The notes under the pieces were generated by a model. That model had not been told where the DNA came from, made no database searches, and worked only from the letters and a program-made list of their open reading frames with translations. Made by a program: the position numbers and the translations under genes. Positions 17,511 to 26,995 of a stretch of DNA of 64,000 nucleotides are shown piece by piece. Where the stretch lies: the NCBI GenBank assembly GCA_017407115.1, contig JAFQXD010000045.1, positions 1-64,000 of the forward strand. Reading direction: 5' to 3'. Position 1 is the first letter of the stretch. The number at the start of each line of letters is the position of its first letter. This DNA is from Methanobrevibacter sp. (GTDB lineage Archaea > Methanobacteriota > Methanobacteria > Methanobacteriales > Methanobacteriaceae).

Positions 17511-18194
17511 TTATTCCTCTAAATATTTATTGATGATGTCTTCGCCTCTAAGCAAGACTAATCCATTTTCTTCTGCATATTTACGGGCATCTGCAACTGA
17601 TGTAGCCTGTCCGGTTTCACCATCCATCATTTCACAAACTACACAAACAGGAGTAACCCCCGCCATTTCACATAATGCAAGGCCTATTTCAGTATGTCCT
17701 TGCCTATTTTTAACTAGTCCATCAGCTCCTCTTAAAAGGCATACGTGACCAGGTGATCTGAATGTTGCACCAAATTCATCAAATCTTTCTTCTTTCATCA
17801 TGATTGCCATTTCACTTATTGTCATTGCCCTATCATGATCTGTTACACCAGTGAAAGATTTTCTGTGATTTGTCCATATAGAAAATGATGACCTTTCGTC
17901 GTATGGAATGTCTGTTGGTGCAAGTTTTGCAAGTTCTGGATATTTTTCTGTTGCCGCTTTCATAATATCCACCATGAACGGCAAGTGAATAGCATCACAA
18001 AAATCGGAATGTAAACAATTACAGATTAATCCGCCTGCATCATTTCTCATGGTTGCAATTGATTTAGGGGTTACGAATTCGGAAGCGATAATCATGTCAA
18101 CTTCCCCTTCCCTATCATCATCATCAAAAACTAGAACGAATTCACCGTTTCTAATAGCTTCTAAAGCTTCATCTAAGTTTGTTTCTTGATTCAT
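17511..18194 (-). CDS. ribB: 3,4-dihydroxy-2-butanone 4-phosphate synthase
   Basis: RibB converts ribulose 5-phosphate into dihydroxybutanone phosphate and formate, feeding riboflavin synthesis. The motif FDDDDREGEVDMI (about residues 23-35) carries the acidic metal-binding residues, and RSPGHVCLLR and GHTEIGLALCEMAG follow. At 227 residues it is a single-domain enzyme with no RibA fusion, as normal in archaea. Its mRNA leader holds a complete FMN riboswitch, and AAGGAGAT is a very strong ribosome binding site. ribK lies on the same strand beyond an intervening nuclease gene on the other strand. Confidence 0.93.
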   Translation of the reverse strand: MNQETNLDEALEAIRNGEFVLVFDDDDREGEVDMIIASEFVTPKSIATMRNDAGGLICNCLHSDFCDAIHLPFMVDIMKAATEKYPELAKLAPTDIPYDERSSFSIWTNHRKSFTGVTDHDRAMTISEMAIMMKEERFDEFGATFRSPGHVCLLRGADGLVKNRQGHTEIGLALCEMAGVTPVCVVCEMMDGETGQATSVADARKYAEENGLVLLRGEDIINKYLEE

Positions 18195-18226
18195 AGTAAT
18201 ATCTCCTTATTTACTAGAACCAGGGC
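18194..18226 (-). promoter_or_regulatory. Ribosome-binding-site hairpin / expression platform of ribB
   Basis: In the mRNA, UAGUAA (complement of 18211-18216) can pair with UUACUA (complement of 18194-18199), which places AAGGAG in the loop next to the AUG. Just upstream, GCCCUG (complement of 18221-18226) can pair with CAGGGC at the 5' side of the riboswitch (complement of 18365-18370). The layout points to control of translation initiation. The exact switching scheme is inference. Confidence 0.5.
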
Positions 18227-18249
18227 TAAAAATAACTACAATTTATTAC

Positions 18250-18374
18250 TTCTCTTCCATCCGGACTATAACCGTCGGTTTTGGAATCTCACCAAATCAA
18301 CACTTTTATTGTGCTCGTGGACTTATTTTTATTAAAAATCACCACCGGTGGGGAATCTCACCCCGCCCTGAGAA
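18250..18374 (-). promoter_or_regulatory. FMN riboswitch (RFN element) of ribB
   Basis: Read on the minus strand, the leader has the conserved RFN blocks in order: CAGGGCGGGGTGAGATTCCC, ACCGGTGGT, a variable stem with AGTCCACGAGC, TTGGTGAGATTCC, ACCGACGGTTATAGTCCGG and ATGGAAGAGAA. P1 forms from TTCTC (complement of 18370-18374) and GAGAA (complement of 18250-18254). The element binds FMN and lowers ribB expression when flavin is plentiful. It lies 56 bases upstream of the ribB start codon. Confidence 0.92.
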
Positions 18375-18397
18375 CGTATTATCAAATATATTTATCA

Positions 18398-18408
18398 TAT
18401 ATAAAATA
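18398..18408 (-). promoter_or_regulatory. Probable TATA box of the riboswitch-ribB transcript
   Basis: TATTTTATATA on the minus strand is about 25 bases upstream of the first riboswitch base. That is the usual archaeal TATA-to-start distance. The rest of the gap up to 18569 is AT-rich and must also hold the promoter of the divergent nuclease gene. Confidence 0.5.
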
Positions 18409-18569
18409 CTTTTTGGTATTTTTTTAGAGTAAAATTGCTTTTAGAAAGAAAAATTGTTTTGAACCTTAAAAATTGTTTTAAGAGTGGAAAATTGTTATTA
18501 TTTAAAACTGAGTAATTTAAATAGTTTTAAAAATAAAATAATAATCAACAATTAAAAATAAGTGATTCG

Positions 18570-19421
18570 ATGGCGAATAAACAGGAAGACCTACTTTTTA
18601 AAGATGTAGGTGAAGAAGAAATAGAAGTGCTACTAAAAAGAATTAAAATAAAATCTAAAAAGAAAAAATTAAATCCAACAGAAATACGTTTTATAGATGC
18701 AAATGTATTAATTGCAGATATAATTATTGAGTTAGACCAAATAATTTTGATAATTGAATTTCAAAGCACTATTGTTGATAGGGCTGATAAAGATAGGTTT
18801 TTAGCTTATTATTCAATGGTAAACTTCAAGAAGAAAACAAAAAAAGAAGTAAAATTAGCTGTAATTAGTACAGCTGAAGAAACAAAAAAAATCACCCATA
18901 TTATTGGTGATTCAATCGAATTCAAATTTGAAATTCATTCTTTAATGGATGAAGATGGAGATAGTATTATAAATAATATTGAAACTAAAATTAAAAATGA
19001 AAAAGAAATTACTGATGAAGAATTAATAGATTTATCACTAGTGCCTGTGATGGGTAGTGTAAATACACAAGAACAACAGATTGAAAAATCTGTAAAATTA
19101 ATATTATCAATTGATTTAGAAAAAAATAAAGTTAAAAATCTTGTAAAAAGTATTGCTTATTTATTAGCAGATAAATTTTTAGAAGATGGAGATAAAAAAA
19201 CAGCTATTTGTGATGCTTTAGGTGGAAAAATGAGTGCAATATATGATTATGGACAAAGACAAAAGGATGAAGGAATAAAAGAAGGAATAAAAGAAGGAAA
19301 AGACGTGACATTGAAAAAAATGGCAAAATATATGATAAAAGAAGGAAAAACTAACGAAGAAATTCAAAAAGAAACAGAACTAAGCTTAAAGAAAATACAA
19401 GAGATAAGGGATGAAAACTAA
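18570..19421 (+). CDS. Rpn/YhgA-like PD-(D/E)XK nuclease family protein
   Basis: This 283-residue protein has the core of the Rpn (recombination-promoting nuclease) family: ADIIIELDQIILIIEFQST, with Asp50, Glu63 and Gln65 forming the D...ExQ nuclease signature. The C-terminal part has the KEGIKEGIKEGKD repeats and a helical tail (KMIKEGKTNEEIQKETELS-type) typical of these proteins. Bacterial Rpn proteins promote RecA-independent recombination, and related proteins act in defence. The gene sits on the opposite strand between ribB and ribK and ends four bases into the ribK stop region. It may be an acquired gene in the rib locus. Confidence 0.78.
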   Translation: MANKQEDLLFKDVGEEEIEVLLKRIKIKSKKKKLNPTEIRFIDANVLIADIIIELDQIILIIEFQSTIVDRADKDRFLAYYSMVNFKKKTKKEVKLAVISTAEETKKITHIIGDSIEFKFEIHSLMDEDGDSIINNIETKIKNEKEITDEELIDLSLVPVMGSVNTQEQQIEKSVKLILSIDLEKNKVKNLVKSIAYLLADKFLEDGDKKTAICDALGGKMSAIYDYGQRQKDEGIKEGIKEGKDVTLKKMAKYMIKEGKTNEEIQKETELSLKKIQEIRDEN

Positions 19422-19792
19422 AATTCAATGGAAATAACATCGCCATCCTTAAGATTCAATTCTTCTCTTAATTTATTTTCTGCAATAAATTCCAGGTAAT
19501 TTTCTTCATGAGTTGTTTTTGCAGGAAAAACAATTGCTCCATTGATTTTGTCACATAATGTAGCTTCAATATATTTTACCGCTCCAAAACCCTTATCCGG
19601 TTTTATTAAATTTTTACAATTGTTTTTTATTTCATTTATTTCATCCAGAAACTCTTCATCAACAATAACGTTTAATGTTCCTGGATATGGAATAAATCCT
19701 AAATTTTTCTTAAACTCTTTAGTGTAAAAATCTTGAGATAGAAAATATGCTGCTTTCCCCAAACCAGTTGTAACTTCACCATCGATTTTCAT
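19418..19792 (-). CDS. ribK: CTP-dependent riboflavin kinase
   Basis: RibK phosphorylates riboflavin to FMN using CTP, a feature of archaea (characterised in Methanocaldococcus). This 124-residue protein starts MKIDGEVTTGLGKAAYFLSQ and has GFIPYPGTLNVIV and the late DGDVISIEF segment, all hallmarks of the single-domain cradle-loop enzyme. Its product FMN is the ligand of the riboswitch in front of ribB about 1.4 kb away, so the two genes form one regulatory loop. It overlaps the stop codon of the convergent Rpn gene. Confidence 0.9.
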   Translation of the reverse strand: MKIDGEVTTGLGKAAYFLSQDFYTKEFKKNLGFIPYPGTLNVIVDEEFLDEINEIKNNCKNLIKPDKGFGAVKYIEATLCDKINGAIVFPAKTTHEENYLEFIAENKLREELNLKDGDVISIEF

Positions 19793-20017
19793 GAATAAAC
19801 CTCTAATTAAATTGCATGTATTGCTTTTTAAGTGAATAATTTTAACTATTAATTCAATTTAATTAAATCTTAAATTTTTTATTTAATTTTAATCTAGGAA
19901 TATATAGATTCAATACTATATCTTAATCATTTTTAATTAATAAATATTTTTGAAGAAATTTATTTAACAATTGAAAAATAGAATAATATTATAATAAAAT
20001 TTTACAGGGTAATTGAA

Positions 20018-21661
20018 ATGGAAATAAAAACTATCTCAACAGATGTATTAATTATTGGATCTGGTGGAGCAGGTTCAAGAGCAGCTATTGAAGTTGATGA
20101 TGCTGGGTTAAAAGCAACAATTGTATCTAAAGGTCTATCATTTAGATCTGGGTGTACTGGAATGGCAGAAGGAGGATATAATGCTGTTTTTAAAGCTGTT
20201 GATAAGGATGACTCAATAGAAGCTCATATTAAAGACACATTAAAGGGCGGAAGCTATCTCAATGACAAGAAACTTGTTGAAATTCTTGTAAATGAATCCC
20301 CAAAAAGGCTTATTGATTTGGAAAACTACGGTGCATTATTTGACAGACAAGAATCAGGCGAGATAGACCAAAGACCTTTCGGAGGTCAAACCTATAGAAG
20401 AACCTGTTATCAAGGAGATAGAACAGGTGCGGAGTTATTGAATGCACTTAAAGAGGAAATTATCAAAAGAGACATCGAATGTATAGAAGAGGTAATGATT
20501 ACTTCACTTATTACCGATGACGATGTAGTTATCGGCGCAACAGGTTTGAACTTGAAAGATTCCAGCTTAATCTATTTTAAATCAAAATCCACAATATTGG
20601 CCAGTGGAGGTGCCGGACAATTATACCCTGTAACATCCAACACCTTCCAAAAAAACGGAGACGGTTATGCAATAGCCTACAGAGCCGGCGCAAATTTAGT
20701 CGACATGGAACAAGTGCAGTTCCACCCGACCGGAATGGTTGCTCCCGAATCCAAAAAAGGAGTTTTAGTAACCGAAGCTGTTAGAGCCGAAGGCGGAAAG
20801 CTCATTAATAAAGATGGTGAAAGATTCATGAGCAAATATTCACCTGAAAAAATGGAATTGGCCACACGTGACGTGGTTGCTCGTTCAATTTATCAAGAGA
20901 TTATTGAAGGCAGAGGAACAGAAAATGGTGGAGTATATTTGGATATTTCCCATTTGGATGACGATTACATTGATGAAAAACTTGAAACCATGGTTCTTCA
21001 GTTTGAAAACGTTGGTGTGGACATTAAGCATGGCCCAATAGAAGTGGCTCCAACCGCACACCACTTTATGGGCGGCCTTAAAATTAATACTGACGGATCA
21101 TCATCACTTGAAAACCTCTTCGGAGCAGGAGAAGTCTGTGGAGGAGTCCATGGTGCCAACCGTCTAGGTGGAAATGCACTGGCTGACACTCAGGTATTTG
21201 GAAAAATTTCAGGTGAAAGCGCAGCAAAAGTCGCAAAAGCAACTGAACTTAAAACCAATGAAGAACAGGTCAAAAAAGAAGCTTCAAGAATTGAAAGCAT
21301 AATTAAAGAAGGAACAGTGAAACCACAGGAATTTAAAAACAGGATTAAATCATTAATGTGGGAAAAAGTAGCTATTGTTCGTGATGAAAAAACATTGAAT
21401 GATGCTCTAAAAGAACTGCTTGAAATGCAAAAAGAGCTTGAAAACTTGGATGTAGGCGGTCAAAAACAATACAATACCGATTTGGTTACCGCTCTTGAAG
21501 TAGTCAATATGGTGGAAATCTGTATTTTAGTAGTTAAATCTGCAATAATACGTAGAGAAAGTAGAGGTGCACACTTTAGATCTGATTTCCCAGAAACTAA
21601 AGATGAATGGAAAAAGAGTATTATATTCAATAAAAATAAAATAGAATTTGAAGCTAGATAG
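20018..21661 (+). CDS. tfrA: Thiol:fumarate reductase subunit A
   Basis: TfrA is the FAD subunit that reduces fumarate with coenzyme M and coenzyme B, giving succinate and the heterodisulfide. The 547-residue protein has the FAD dinucleotide fold LIIGSGGAGSRAAIE near the N-terminus, the fumarate site block QFHPTGMVAPES, the substrate-proximal TAHHFMGG and the C-terminal GANRLGGNALADTQVFG. These match the succinate dehydrogenase/fumarate reductase flavoprotein family. tfrB is not adjacent. Its last 8 bp overlap the convergent deaminase gene. Confidence 0.9.
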   Translation: MEIKTISTDVLIIGSGGAGSRAAIEVDDAGLKATIVSKGLSFRSGCTGMAEGGYNAVFKAVDKDDSIEAHIKDTLKGGSYLNDKKLVEILVNESPKRLIDLENYGALFDRQESGEIDQRPFGGQTYRRTCYQGDRTGAELLNALKEEIIKRDIECIEEVMITSLITDDDVVIGATGLNLKDSSLIYFKSKSTILASGGAGQLYPVTSNTFQKNGDGYAIAYRAGANLVDMEQVQFHPTGMVAPESKKGVLVTEAVRAEGGKLINKDGERFMSKYSPEKMELATRDVVARSIYQEIIEGRGTENGGVYLDISHLDDDYIDEKLETMVLQFENVGVDIKHGPIEVAPTAHHFMGGLKINTDGSSSLENLFGAGEVCGGVHGANRLGGNALADTQVFGKISGESAAKVAKATELKTNEEQVKKEASRIESIIKEGTVKPQEFKNRIKSLMWEKVAIVRDEKTLNDALKELLEMQKELENLDVGGQKQYNTDLVTALEVVNMVEICILVVKSAIIRRESRGAHFRSDFPETKDEWKKSIIFNKNKIEFEAR

Positions 21662-22958
21662 CTTCTTTTAAATTCTTTATAGCTTCACGAGCTTTATCAT
21701 AAATTTCCTGTTCATCCAAGACAGTCAATTTCTTATTTTCCATTAATATTTTACCGTTGCAGATTGTAGTATCGACATTTGATCCATTTGCTGAGTAAAT
21801 AATATTGGATGTTAATGTGGAACTGTCTGGAACCATGTTTGCGACATTGGTATCGATTAAAATGATGTCTGCTTTTTTGCCTACTTCAATAGAACCTATC
21901 TCATCATCAAGGCCTAAAGCTTCAGCACCTTTAATGGTACCCATAGCAATCGCTTCATGAGAGTTCAACACGTTTGGATTTAAGGTTGAAACCTTTTGAA
22001 GTAAACTGGCAGTTTTTAATTCTTCAATTAAGTCTAAATTATTATTAGATGAAGCACCATCTGTACCAATAGAAACACAAATGTCATTTTCAATTAATTT
22101 TGAAACAGGAGCAATTCCTGAAGCCAATTTCATGTTACTGCATGGATTGTGTGAAATTTTAACATCATTCTTCTTAATGATTTCAATTTCCTCATCACTT
22201 AGCCATACACTATGTGCCGCAACGACATCAGGACCTAAAAAGCCTATTTTATCCAAATATTCAAATGGCCTTAATCCTTTCTCTGCACTTACATCATTGA
22301 TTTCCTTTTGAGTTTCTGAAACATGTATATGAATTCCCATGTTATATTCATCGGCTAACTGGCGAACCTTAATTAATAAGTCTTCTGAAGCTGTATATGG
22401 AGAGTGTGGGCCAAAAAAGACTTTAATTCTACCGTCTGCCATTCCATTGCAGTTTTCAAATAAGGTTAAATTTTCTTTGATTTCAGCTTCCCTTTTTTCA
22501 GCATCTCCAAAATCAATCATACCATAAGACAGTACCGCTCTAATGCCTGCTTCATCAACAGCGCGGGCAACATCTTCCATGTAGAAATACATGTCTGAAA
22601 ATGTAGTGGTACCTGATTTGATAAGCTCAACCGCTCCCAAAAGAGCACCTATATAACAGTAATCACCGTTAAGGTTGGCTTCCATTGGCCATATATGATC
22701 ATTTAACCAACTGTCCAAACTTAAATCATCAGCCAAACCTCTAAATAAAGTCATGGATAAATGAGTGTGAGTATTAACAAATCCCGGAAGTAATATTTTT
22801 CCGCTAGCATCAATGATTTTATCGACATTGCTTTCATCGATTTCATCAGAAATTTCTGCGATTAAATCATTTTTTATTAAAAGAGATTGTTTTTTTTCTT
22901 CAAAATTATTTGGGTTTAAAATTAATGCATCTTTGATTAAAATAGTATTATCTGACAT
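21654..22958 (-). CDS. dadD: 5'-deoxyadenosine / S-adenosylhomocysteine deaminase
   Basis: This 434-residue amidohydrolase has the metal site HTHLSM near residue 62, HIHVSE, AHSVW and GTDGASSN in order, as in the MtaD/SAH deaminase group. In methanogens (DadD of Methanocaldococcus) the enzyme deaminates 5'-deoxyadenosine, SAH and methylthioadenosine and so recycles radical SAM by-products. Length and motifs are normal. The exact substrate preference cannot be read from the sequence. It is convergent with tfrA, with an 8-bp overlap. Confidence 0.85.
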   Translation of the reverse strand: MSDNTILIKDALILNPNNFEEKKQSLLIKNDLIAEISDEIDESNVDKIIDASGKILLPGFVNTHTHLSMTLFRGLADDLSLDSWLNDHIWPMEANLNGDYCYIGALLGAVELIKSGTTTFSDMYFYMEDVARAVDEAGIRAVLSYGMIDFGDAEKREAEIKENLTLFENCNGMADGRIKVFFGPHSPYTASEDLLIKVRQLADEYNMGIHIHVSETQKEINDVSAEKGLRPFEYLDKIGFLGPDVVAAHSVWLSDEEIEIIKKNDVKISHNPCSNMKLASGIAPVSKLIENDICVSIGTDGASSNNNLDLIEELKTASLLQKVSTLNPNVLNSHEAIAMGTIKGAEALGLDDEIGSIEVGKKADIILIDTNVANMVPDSSTLTSNIIYSANGSNVDTTICNGKILMENKKLTVLDEQEIYDKAREAIKNLKEAI

Positions 22959-22998
22959 AATAACACCTTAAAAAAAATAAAAAAAGTTAAAAACTTAT

Positions 22999-23205
22999 TT
23001 ATAAGTTTTTAATAGCTAATTTAATATCATCAGCTTTAACAGTTTTACGTTTTGCGATTTTAGCAACTTGATTAGCTTCTTTAGCAACGTCACGAGCAAC
23101 TTCTTCTAAGTATGCAGCTAATGCTTCTTTTGCATCTTCGCTAACTCTTTCTGCACCAGATTCTTTAATGATTCTTGCAATAGGAGCTTTTGGTATTTCA
23201 GACAT
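22999..23205 (-). CDS. Archaeal histone
   Basis: The 68-residue protein [20 protein letters not shown]... is a standard HMf-type histone fold with no tails. It includes the helix 2 [21 protein letters not shown] and the closing [17 protein letters not shown] start at the ATG at 23205, preceded by AGGTGAAAAT; the upstream extension of nine codons would cover that ribosome binding site. Histone dimers and larger oligomers wrap DNA. It stands alone, 40 bases from the start of the deaminase gene on the same strand. Confidence 0.93.
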   Translation of the reverse strand: MSEIPKAPIARIIKESGAERVSEDAKEALAAYLEEVARDVAKEANQVAKIAKRKTVKADDIKLAIKNL

Positions 23206-23412
23206 AATTTTCACCTCACAATAATTATTCAAAACTTATTATTAATAATGTTAATAATAAGCTATTATGACTATTATAATGACTTAATATTTAAATATTT
23301 TGCAAAAATTGCTAATTAAACAATAATTAGAATAATAATAATTAAAAGTAATAATTAAAAGTATTTAACAAATGATTAACAATTATATTATAGGAAAAAA
23401 AATTTGAGTGAA

Positions 23413-24276
23413 ATGATGAAAATTAAAATTGCAATACCTTCAAAAGGAAGAATAAGTGAACCATCAATAAACATCCTGGAAAAGGCAGGTTTGGGTTTAA
23501 TAGATAAAAACAATAGAAAACTAATTTCTAAAACATTTAACGAAGATATAGAAGTAATGTTTGCAAGAGCTTCTGATATTCCTAAATTTGTAAATGATGG
23601 TGTTGCGGATATGGGAATTACAGGCGTGGACCTAATTCAAGAAAATGAAGCTGATGTTGAAGAGTTATTAGACTTGAGATTTGGACAAACAAAGCTAGTT
23701 ATTGCGGCTCCGGAAGAATCACATATTAAATCAATCAAAGACATTACAGAAGATATGAAAGTAGCGACTGAATTTCCAGTTTTGACCAAAAAATATTTGG
23801 AAGAAAAAGGTTTGAATTTGAAAATTATTGAATTAAGCGGATCTACAGAAGCTGCTCCATTCATTGGAATAGCCGATTTAATTACTGATTTAACAAGCAC
23901 AGGAACTACTTTAAAAATGAATCATCTTGAAATTATTGACATTATTCTTGAAAGTACAATCAAGCTTATCGCTAATAAAGACAGTTTAAAGGATAAAAGA
24001 GAACTGATTGAATCTGTTAGCACAAGTATTAAAGGAGTGCTTGATGCCGATAGAAAAAAATTAATTATGATGAATGTAAAAAGCAGCGATTTGGATAAAG
24101 TTAAAGATGTCATGCCTTCAATGGGCGGTTTAACAATATCTGAAGTTTTATCAAATGAAAAAACTGTTGCTGTTCAGGCTGTAATTGATGAAAAACAAGT
24201 GTTTGAACTTGTAAACGATTTAAGAAATGCCGGTGCAAAAGATATCCTTGTCGTGCCGATTGAAAGAATAATATGA
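23413..24276 (+). CDS. hisG: ATP phosphoribosyltransferase, long form
   Basis: HisG starts histidine synthesis by joining ATP and PRPP. The protein begins [16 protein letters not shown] and has the PRPP loop region [25 protein letters not shown] (shown here only to locate it, about residues 135-165). At about 288 residues it is the long form, with a C-terminal regulatory ACT-like domain (SGSL-type tail from about 210). The two adjacent ATGs at 23413 and 23416 fit GAGTG upstream better than the TTG at 23404. No other his gene is adjacent. Confidence 0.9.
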   Translation: MMKIKIAIPSKGRISEPSINILEKAGLGLIDKNNRKLISKTFNEDIEVMFARASDIPKFVNDGVADMGITGVDLIQENEADVEELLDLRFGQTKLVIAAPEESHIKSIKDITEDMKVATEFPVLTKKYLEEKGLNLKIIELSGSTEAAPFIGIADLITDLTSTGTTLKMNHLEIIDIILESTIKLIANKDSLKDKRELIESVSTSIKGVLDADRKKLIMMNVKSSDLDKVKDVMPSMGGLTISEVLSNEKTVAVQAVIDEKQVFELVNDLRNAGAKDILVVPIERII

Positions 24277-24326
24277 TATAATTAATAAATACTAAGGAAA
24301 TTAGCAGTAAATTTAATATTAAAGGG

Positions 24327-25262
24327 TTGATTAGAATTTTTAAATTAAAAAACATAATTTCAATTAAAGACTTTGAAAGGGAAGATATTGAATATATCTT
24401 GGATGAAGCATCAAAATTAGAAAATGTTGCTAAATCCAAAGAAATATCCGAAGATTTAAAAGGAAAAATTCTAGGTTTGATGTTTTTTGAACCTTCAACT
24501 AGGACAAGAATGTCATTTGAAACTGCAATGAAACGTTTAGGTGGAGATGGTATCGGATTTGAAAATAGTGGATCAAGTTCCGTGTCTAAAGGTGAAAGTA
24601 TTGCAGATACTGCAAAAATGTTTGAAGGTTACAGTGATGCCTTAGTAATCAGACACGAACTTGAAGGAGTTTCAAAATTTATTTCAGACATTGTTGATGT
24701 ACCTGTCATTAATGCAGGTGATGGAGCCGGTCAGCATCCAACACAAACATTACTTGACTTATACACAATTAAAAAAGAAATCGGAGACATTGACAACTTA
24801 AAAATAGCTCTAATCGGTGATTTGAAATTTGGCCGTACAGTACACTCCCTATCAAACGCTTTAGGTTTATTTAAAAATGTGAAAATATATTTAGTATCCC
24901 CTCCTGAGCTTAAAATGCCTCAGGAAGTTCTCCACGATATTAACAAAACCAATGTTACATGGGAAGAAACTGATTCAATAGAAAAAATAATTGATGATGT
25001 TGATGTATTATACATGACAAGAATTCAAAAAGAGCGTTTCGCTGATATTGATGACTATTTAAAAATAAAAGGCGCATACAATATTAATAAAAAAATGCTT
25101 GAAGGTAAAGATTTGATTGTAATGCATCCTTTACCAAGGATTGATGAAATCGACACAGATGTCGACAATACAAAATTCAACAAATATTTCACCCAAGCAG
25201 CAAATGCCGTTCCCGTTAGAATGGCAATATTAAAAACATTAATAAAAAACAACCCTAAATAG
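24327..25262 (+). CDS. pyrB: Aspartate carbamoyltransferase catalytic subunit
   Basis: PyrB makes carbamoyl aspartate in pyrimidine synthesis. The carbamoyl phosphate motif [13 protein letters not shown], the [11 protein letters not shown] block and [11 protein letters not shown] are all present, and the length (about 308-311 aa) is normal. The start is unclear. TTG at 24327 directly abuts GGG. ATT at 24336 would give [13 protein letters not shown] with GGGTTGAT as ribosome binding site. No ATG exists upstream in frame. pyrI is not adjacent. The 3' end overlaps the convergent cdc6 gene by 8 bp. Confidence 0.9.
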   Translation: MIRIFKLKNIISIKDFEREDIEYILDEASKLENVAKSKEISEDLKGKILGLMFFEPSTRTRMSFETAMKRLGGDGIGFENSGSSSVSKGESIADTAKMFEGYSDALVIRHELEGVSKFISDIVDVPVINAGDGAGQHPTQTLLDLYTIKKEIGDIDNLKIALIGDLKFGRTVHSLSNALGLFKNVKIYLVSPPELKMPQEVLHDINKTNVTWEETDSIEKIIDDVDVLYMTRIQKERFADIDDYLKIKGAYNINKKMLEGKDLIVMHPLPRIDEIDTDVDNTKFNKYFTQAANAVPVRMAILKTLIKNNPK

Positions 25263-26421
25263 TGAAAAGGGTTGTTTCAAGTAATGTTTCATCACACTGA
25301 AGTTTAATAATATTTGTTCTTCCTTTTCCACGACCACGTGAAACTGTGTTGGTTGAAATTATACCCAATAATTCAAGTTCATTTATAAAGTCGAATATTC
25401 TTCTATAGGTGACTGCATCCTTTTTGGAAATTTCCTTATATTCATCATATAATTTTCCGGAAGATATTTCTTCACCTTGTTTTGTTAAATTCAAAATAGC
25501 TTCTAAAACCCTTTGTTGCTGTAGTGGTAATGTGGAAATAATTTCAATAACTTTATTATGCTCTATGGTATCTTTAGCTTTTCTTACATGTTCGCCTGTG
25601 ACTTTTTCTGAATCTTCATCAAAGGCAAGTTCGCCTGCATTTTTCAATAAGTCCAGCGCATATCTTGCATCACCCTCTTCTTTAGCGGCCATAGCAGAAC
25701 ACAATGGAATTACATCATCTTCTAAGACACCTTCTCTAAAGGACAAATCTGCCCTTTCAGACAATATGTCTGATAATTGATCTGCCCCATAAGGTGGAAA
25801 AACTATTTCTTTATCGTTTAAGCTGCTTGTTACTCTGGATTTGATGAGATTTTTAAAGTCTAAATAATTACTGATGCATAAAACAGAAACGTTGTCTGTT
25901 CTTGTCAATGTATACAGTATACCATCACCATCTTTATCAAGCAAAATATCTATTTCATCTAAAATAACAATTAAATGTAATTTTTTACCAAATGCGTTTG
26001 TCCTGAAAATATCTCTGAATGTATTTACTACTTCCCCTTTTGTCCATCCACGATTCGGAACATCACGGCCAAGTTTATTACATAATTGGGCAAGAACTTG
26101 GTATTCAGTAGTATAATCTGTACATCTGATATATTCAACCTTGACAAATACATTCTTTTTTTGAGCAATTTCTAATAGTTGTCCACGTGCAAATTTTGAT
26201 GCTGCAGTTTTTCCGGTTCCTGTTTTTCCATAAAGGGTGACATTAGATGGTGTTACATTGTTTAAAACATCAACCCAATATTTAGCTATTTGTTTTATTT
26301 GTTCTTCTCTGTGTACCAACTTATCTGGTAAAAATCTATGATCCAAAGGTTTTTTATTTATAAATATATTTTTAGATAAATCCCCTCGATCATCTTCTAA
26401 ATCTTCAAAAATGTTTGACAT
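25255..26421 (-). CDS. cdc6: Orc1/Cdc6 replication initiator
   Basis: This 388-residue AAA+ protein has Walker A GKTGTGKT (65-72), Walker [10 protein letters not shown] (about 150-158), a sensor-1 region ([10 protein letters not shown]) and a C-terminal winged helix (about 295-375, with [15 protein letters not shown]). Orc1/Cdc6 binds origin recognition boxes and loads MCM. The gene starts beside the origin region, with the promoter presumably inside it, as in Methanothermobacter. GGTGGTAAA precedes the ATG. The presence of TTTCAAGTGTAAA boxes directly upstream supports it being the origin-binding Orc1-type paralogue. Confidence 0.95.
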   Translation of the reverse strand: MSNIFEDLEDDRGDLSKNIFINKKPLDHRFLPDKLVHREEQIKQIAKYWVDVLNNVTPSNVTLYGKTGTGKTAASKFARGQLLEIAQKKNVFVKVEYIRCTDYTTEYQVLAQLCNKLGRDVPNRGWTKGEVVNTFRDIFRTNAFGKKLHLIVILDEIDILLDKDGDGILYTLTRTDNVSVLCISNYLDFKNLIKSRVTSSLNDKEIVFPPYGADQLSDILSERADLSFREGVLEDDVIPLCSAMAAKEEGDARYALDLLKNAGELAFDEDSEKVTGEHVRKAKDTIEHNKVIEIISTLPLQQQRVLEAILNLTKQGEEISSGKLYDEYKEISKKDAVTYRRIFDFINELELLGIISTNTVSRGRGKGRTNIIKLQCDETLLETTLFTI

Positions 26422-26690
26422 TTTACCACCACATGAAAATCTTAAAAAATTAATAAGTATAATTTCCAGTGTTAATAATATTATGAACCTAATAAATAAA
26501 GGTTTTTATTACAATATTGATGAAAGTTAATAAAATTGTCAAAATTTCAAAAAATAAAATTTCTTAAAAGTTTTAAAATAGCAATTAAGATGTTAATTAT
26601 TATTATAATAGCAAAATAAAATATTTAAATTAATATTATTAAAAATAACATGGAAATATTGATTTAAATTAAAAACATGAAATACTACTA

Positions 26691-26703
26691 TTTCAAATAT
26701 AAA
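26691..26703 (+). repeat. Degenerate mini-ORB
   Basis: TTTCAAATATAAA matches the origin box TTTCAAGTGTAAA in 11 of 13 positions and lies 20 bp before the first perfect box. Another 11/13 copy (TTTCCAGTGTTAA) is at 26463-26475, near the cdc6 start. Confidence 0.5.
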
Positions 26704-26710
26704 ATAACAA

Positions 26711-26723
26711 TTTCAAGTGTAAA
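26711..26723 (+). repeat. mini-ORB, perfect match
   Basis: TTTCAAGTGTAAA at the right edge of the AT-rich stretch; an expected binding site for Orc1/Cdc6. Confidence 0.85.
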
Positions 26724-26820
26724 AATTAAAGATAAACAGTGAAAATAAGGCCTCAGATGGCTTGAATAAGAACATTTTTAAAAAAATTATCATGATTTGT
26801 AATTAAGAGAGAGAGGTCTG

Positions 26821-26833
26821 TTGCAAGTGTAAA
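26821..26833 (+). repeat. mini-ORB, one mismatch
   Basis: TTGCAAGTGTAAA (12 of 13), same orientation as the perfect copies, directly after the purine tract at 26806-26817. Confidence 0.8.
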
Positions 26834-26868
26834 ATATTTCATGCGCAAAGCAAAAATGAAGACATGTA

Positions 26869-26881
26869 TTTCAAGTGTAAA
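26869..26881 (+). repeat. mini-ORB, perfect match
   Basis: TTTCAAGTGTAAA, 48 bp after the previous box, in the same orientation. Confidence 0.85.
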
Positions 26882-26973
26882 ATCCTTGTGAAAAATATTT
26901 CAGATTATAAAATTTCTGAAAAATGAAAATTTGATTGTAAATTGAAAAAATAAAGAAAAAACAGAGAGATAAA

Positions 26974-26995
26974 TTTCAAGTGTTTACAGTTGAAA
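26974..26995. repeat. Overlapping head-to-head mini-ORB pair
   Basis: TTTCAAGTGT (26974-26983) runs into TTTACAGTTGAAA (26983-26995), the reverse orientation with one mismatch. The pair makes an imperfect 22-bp inverted repeat and marks the right end of the box array. Confidence 0.65.
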
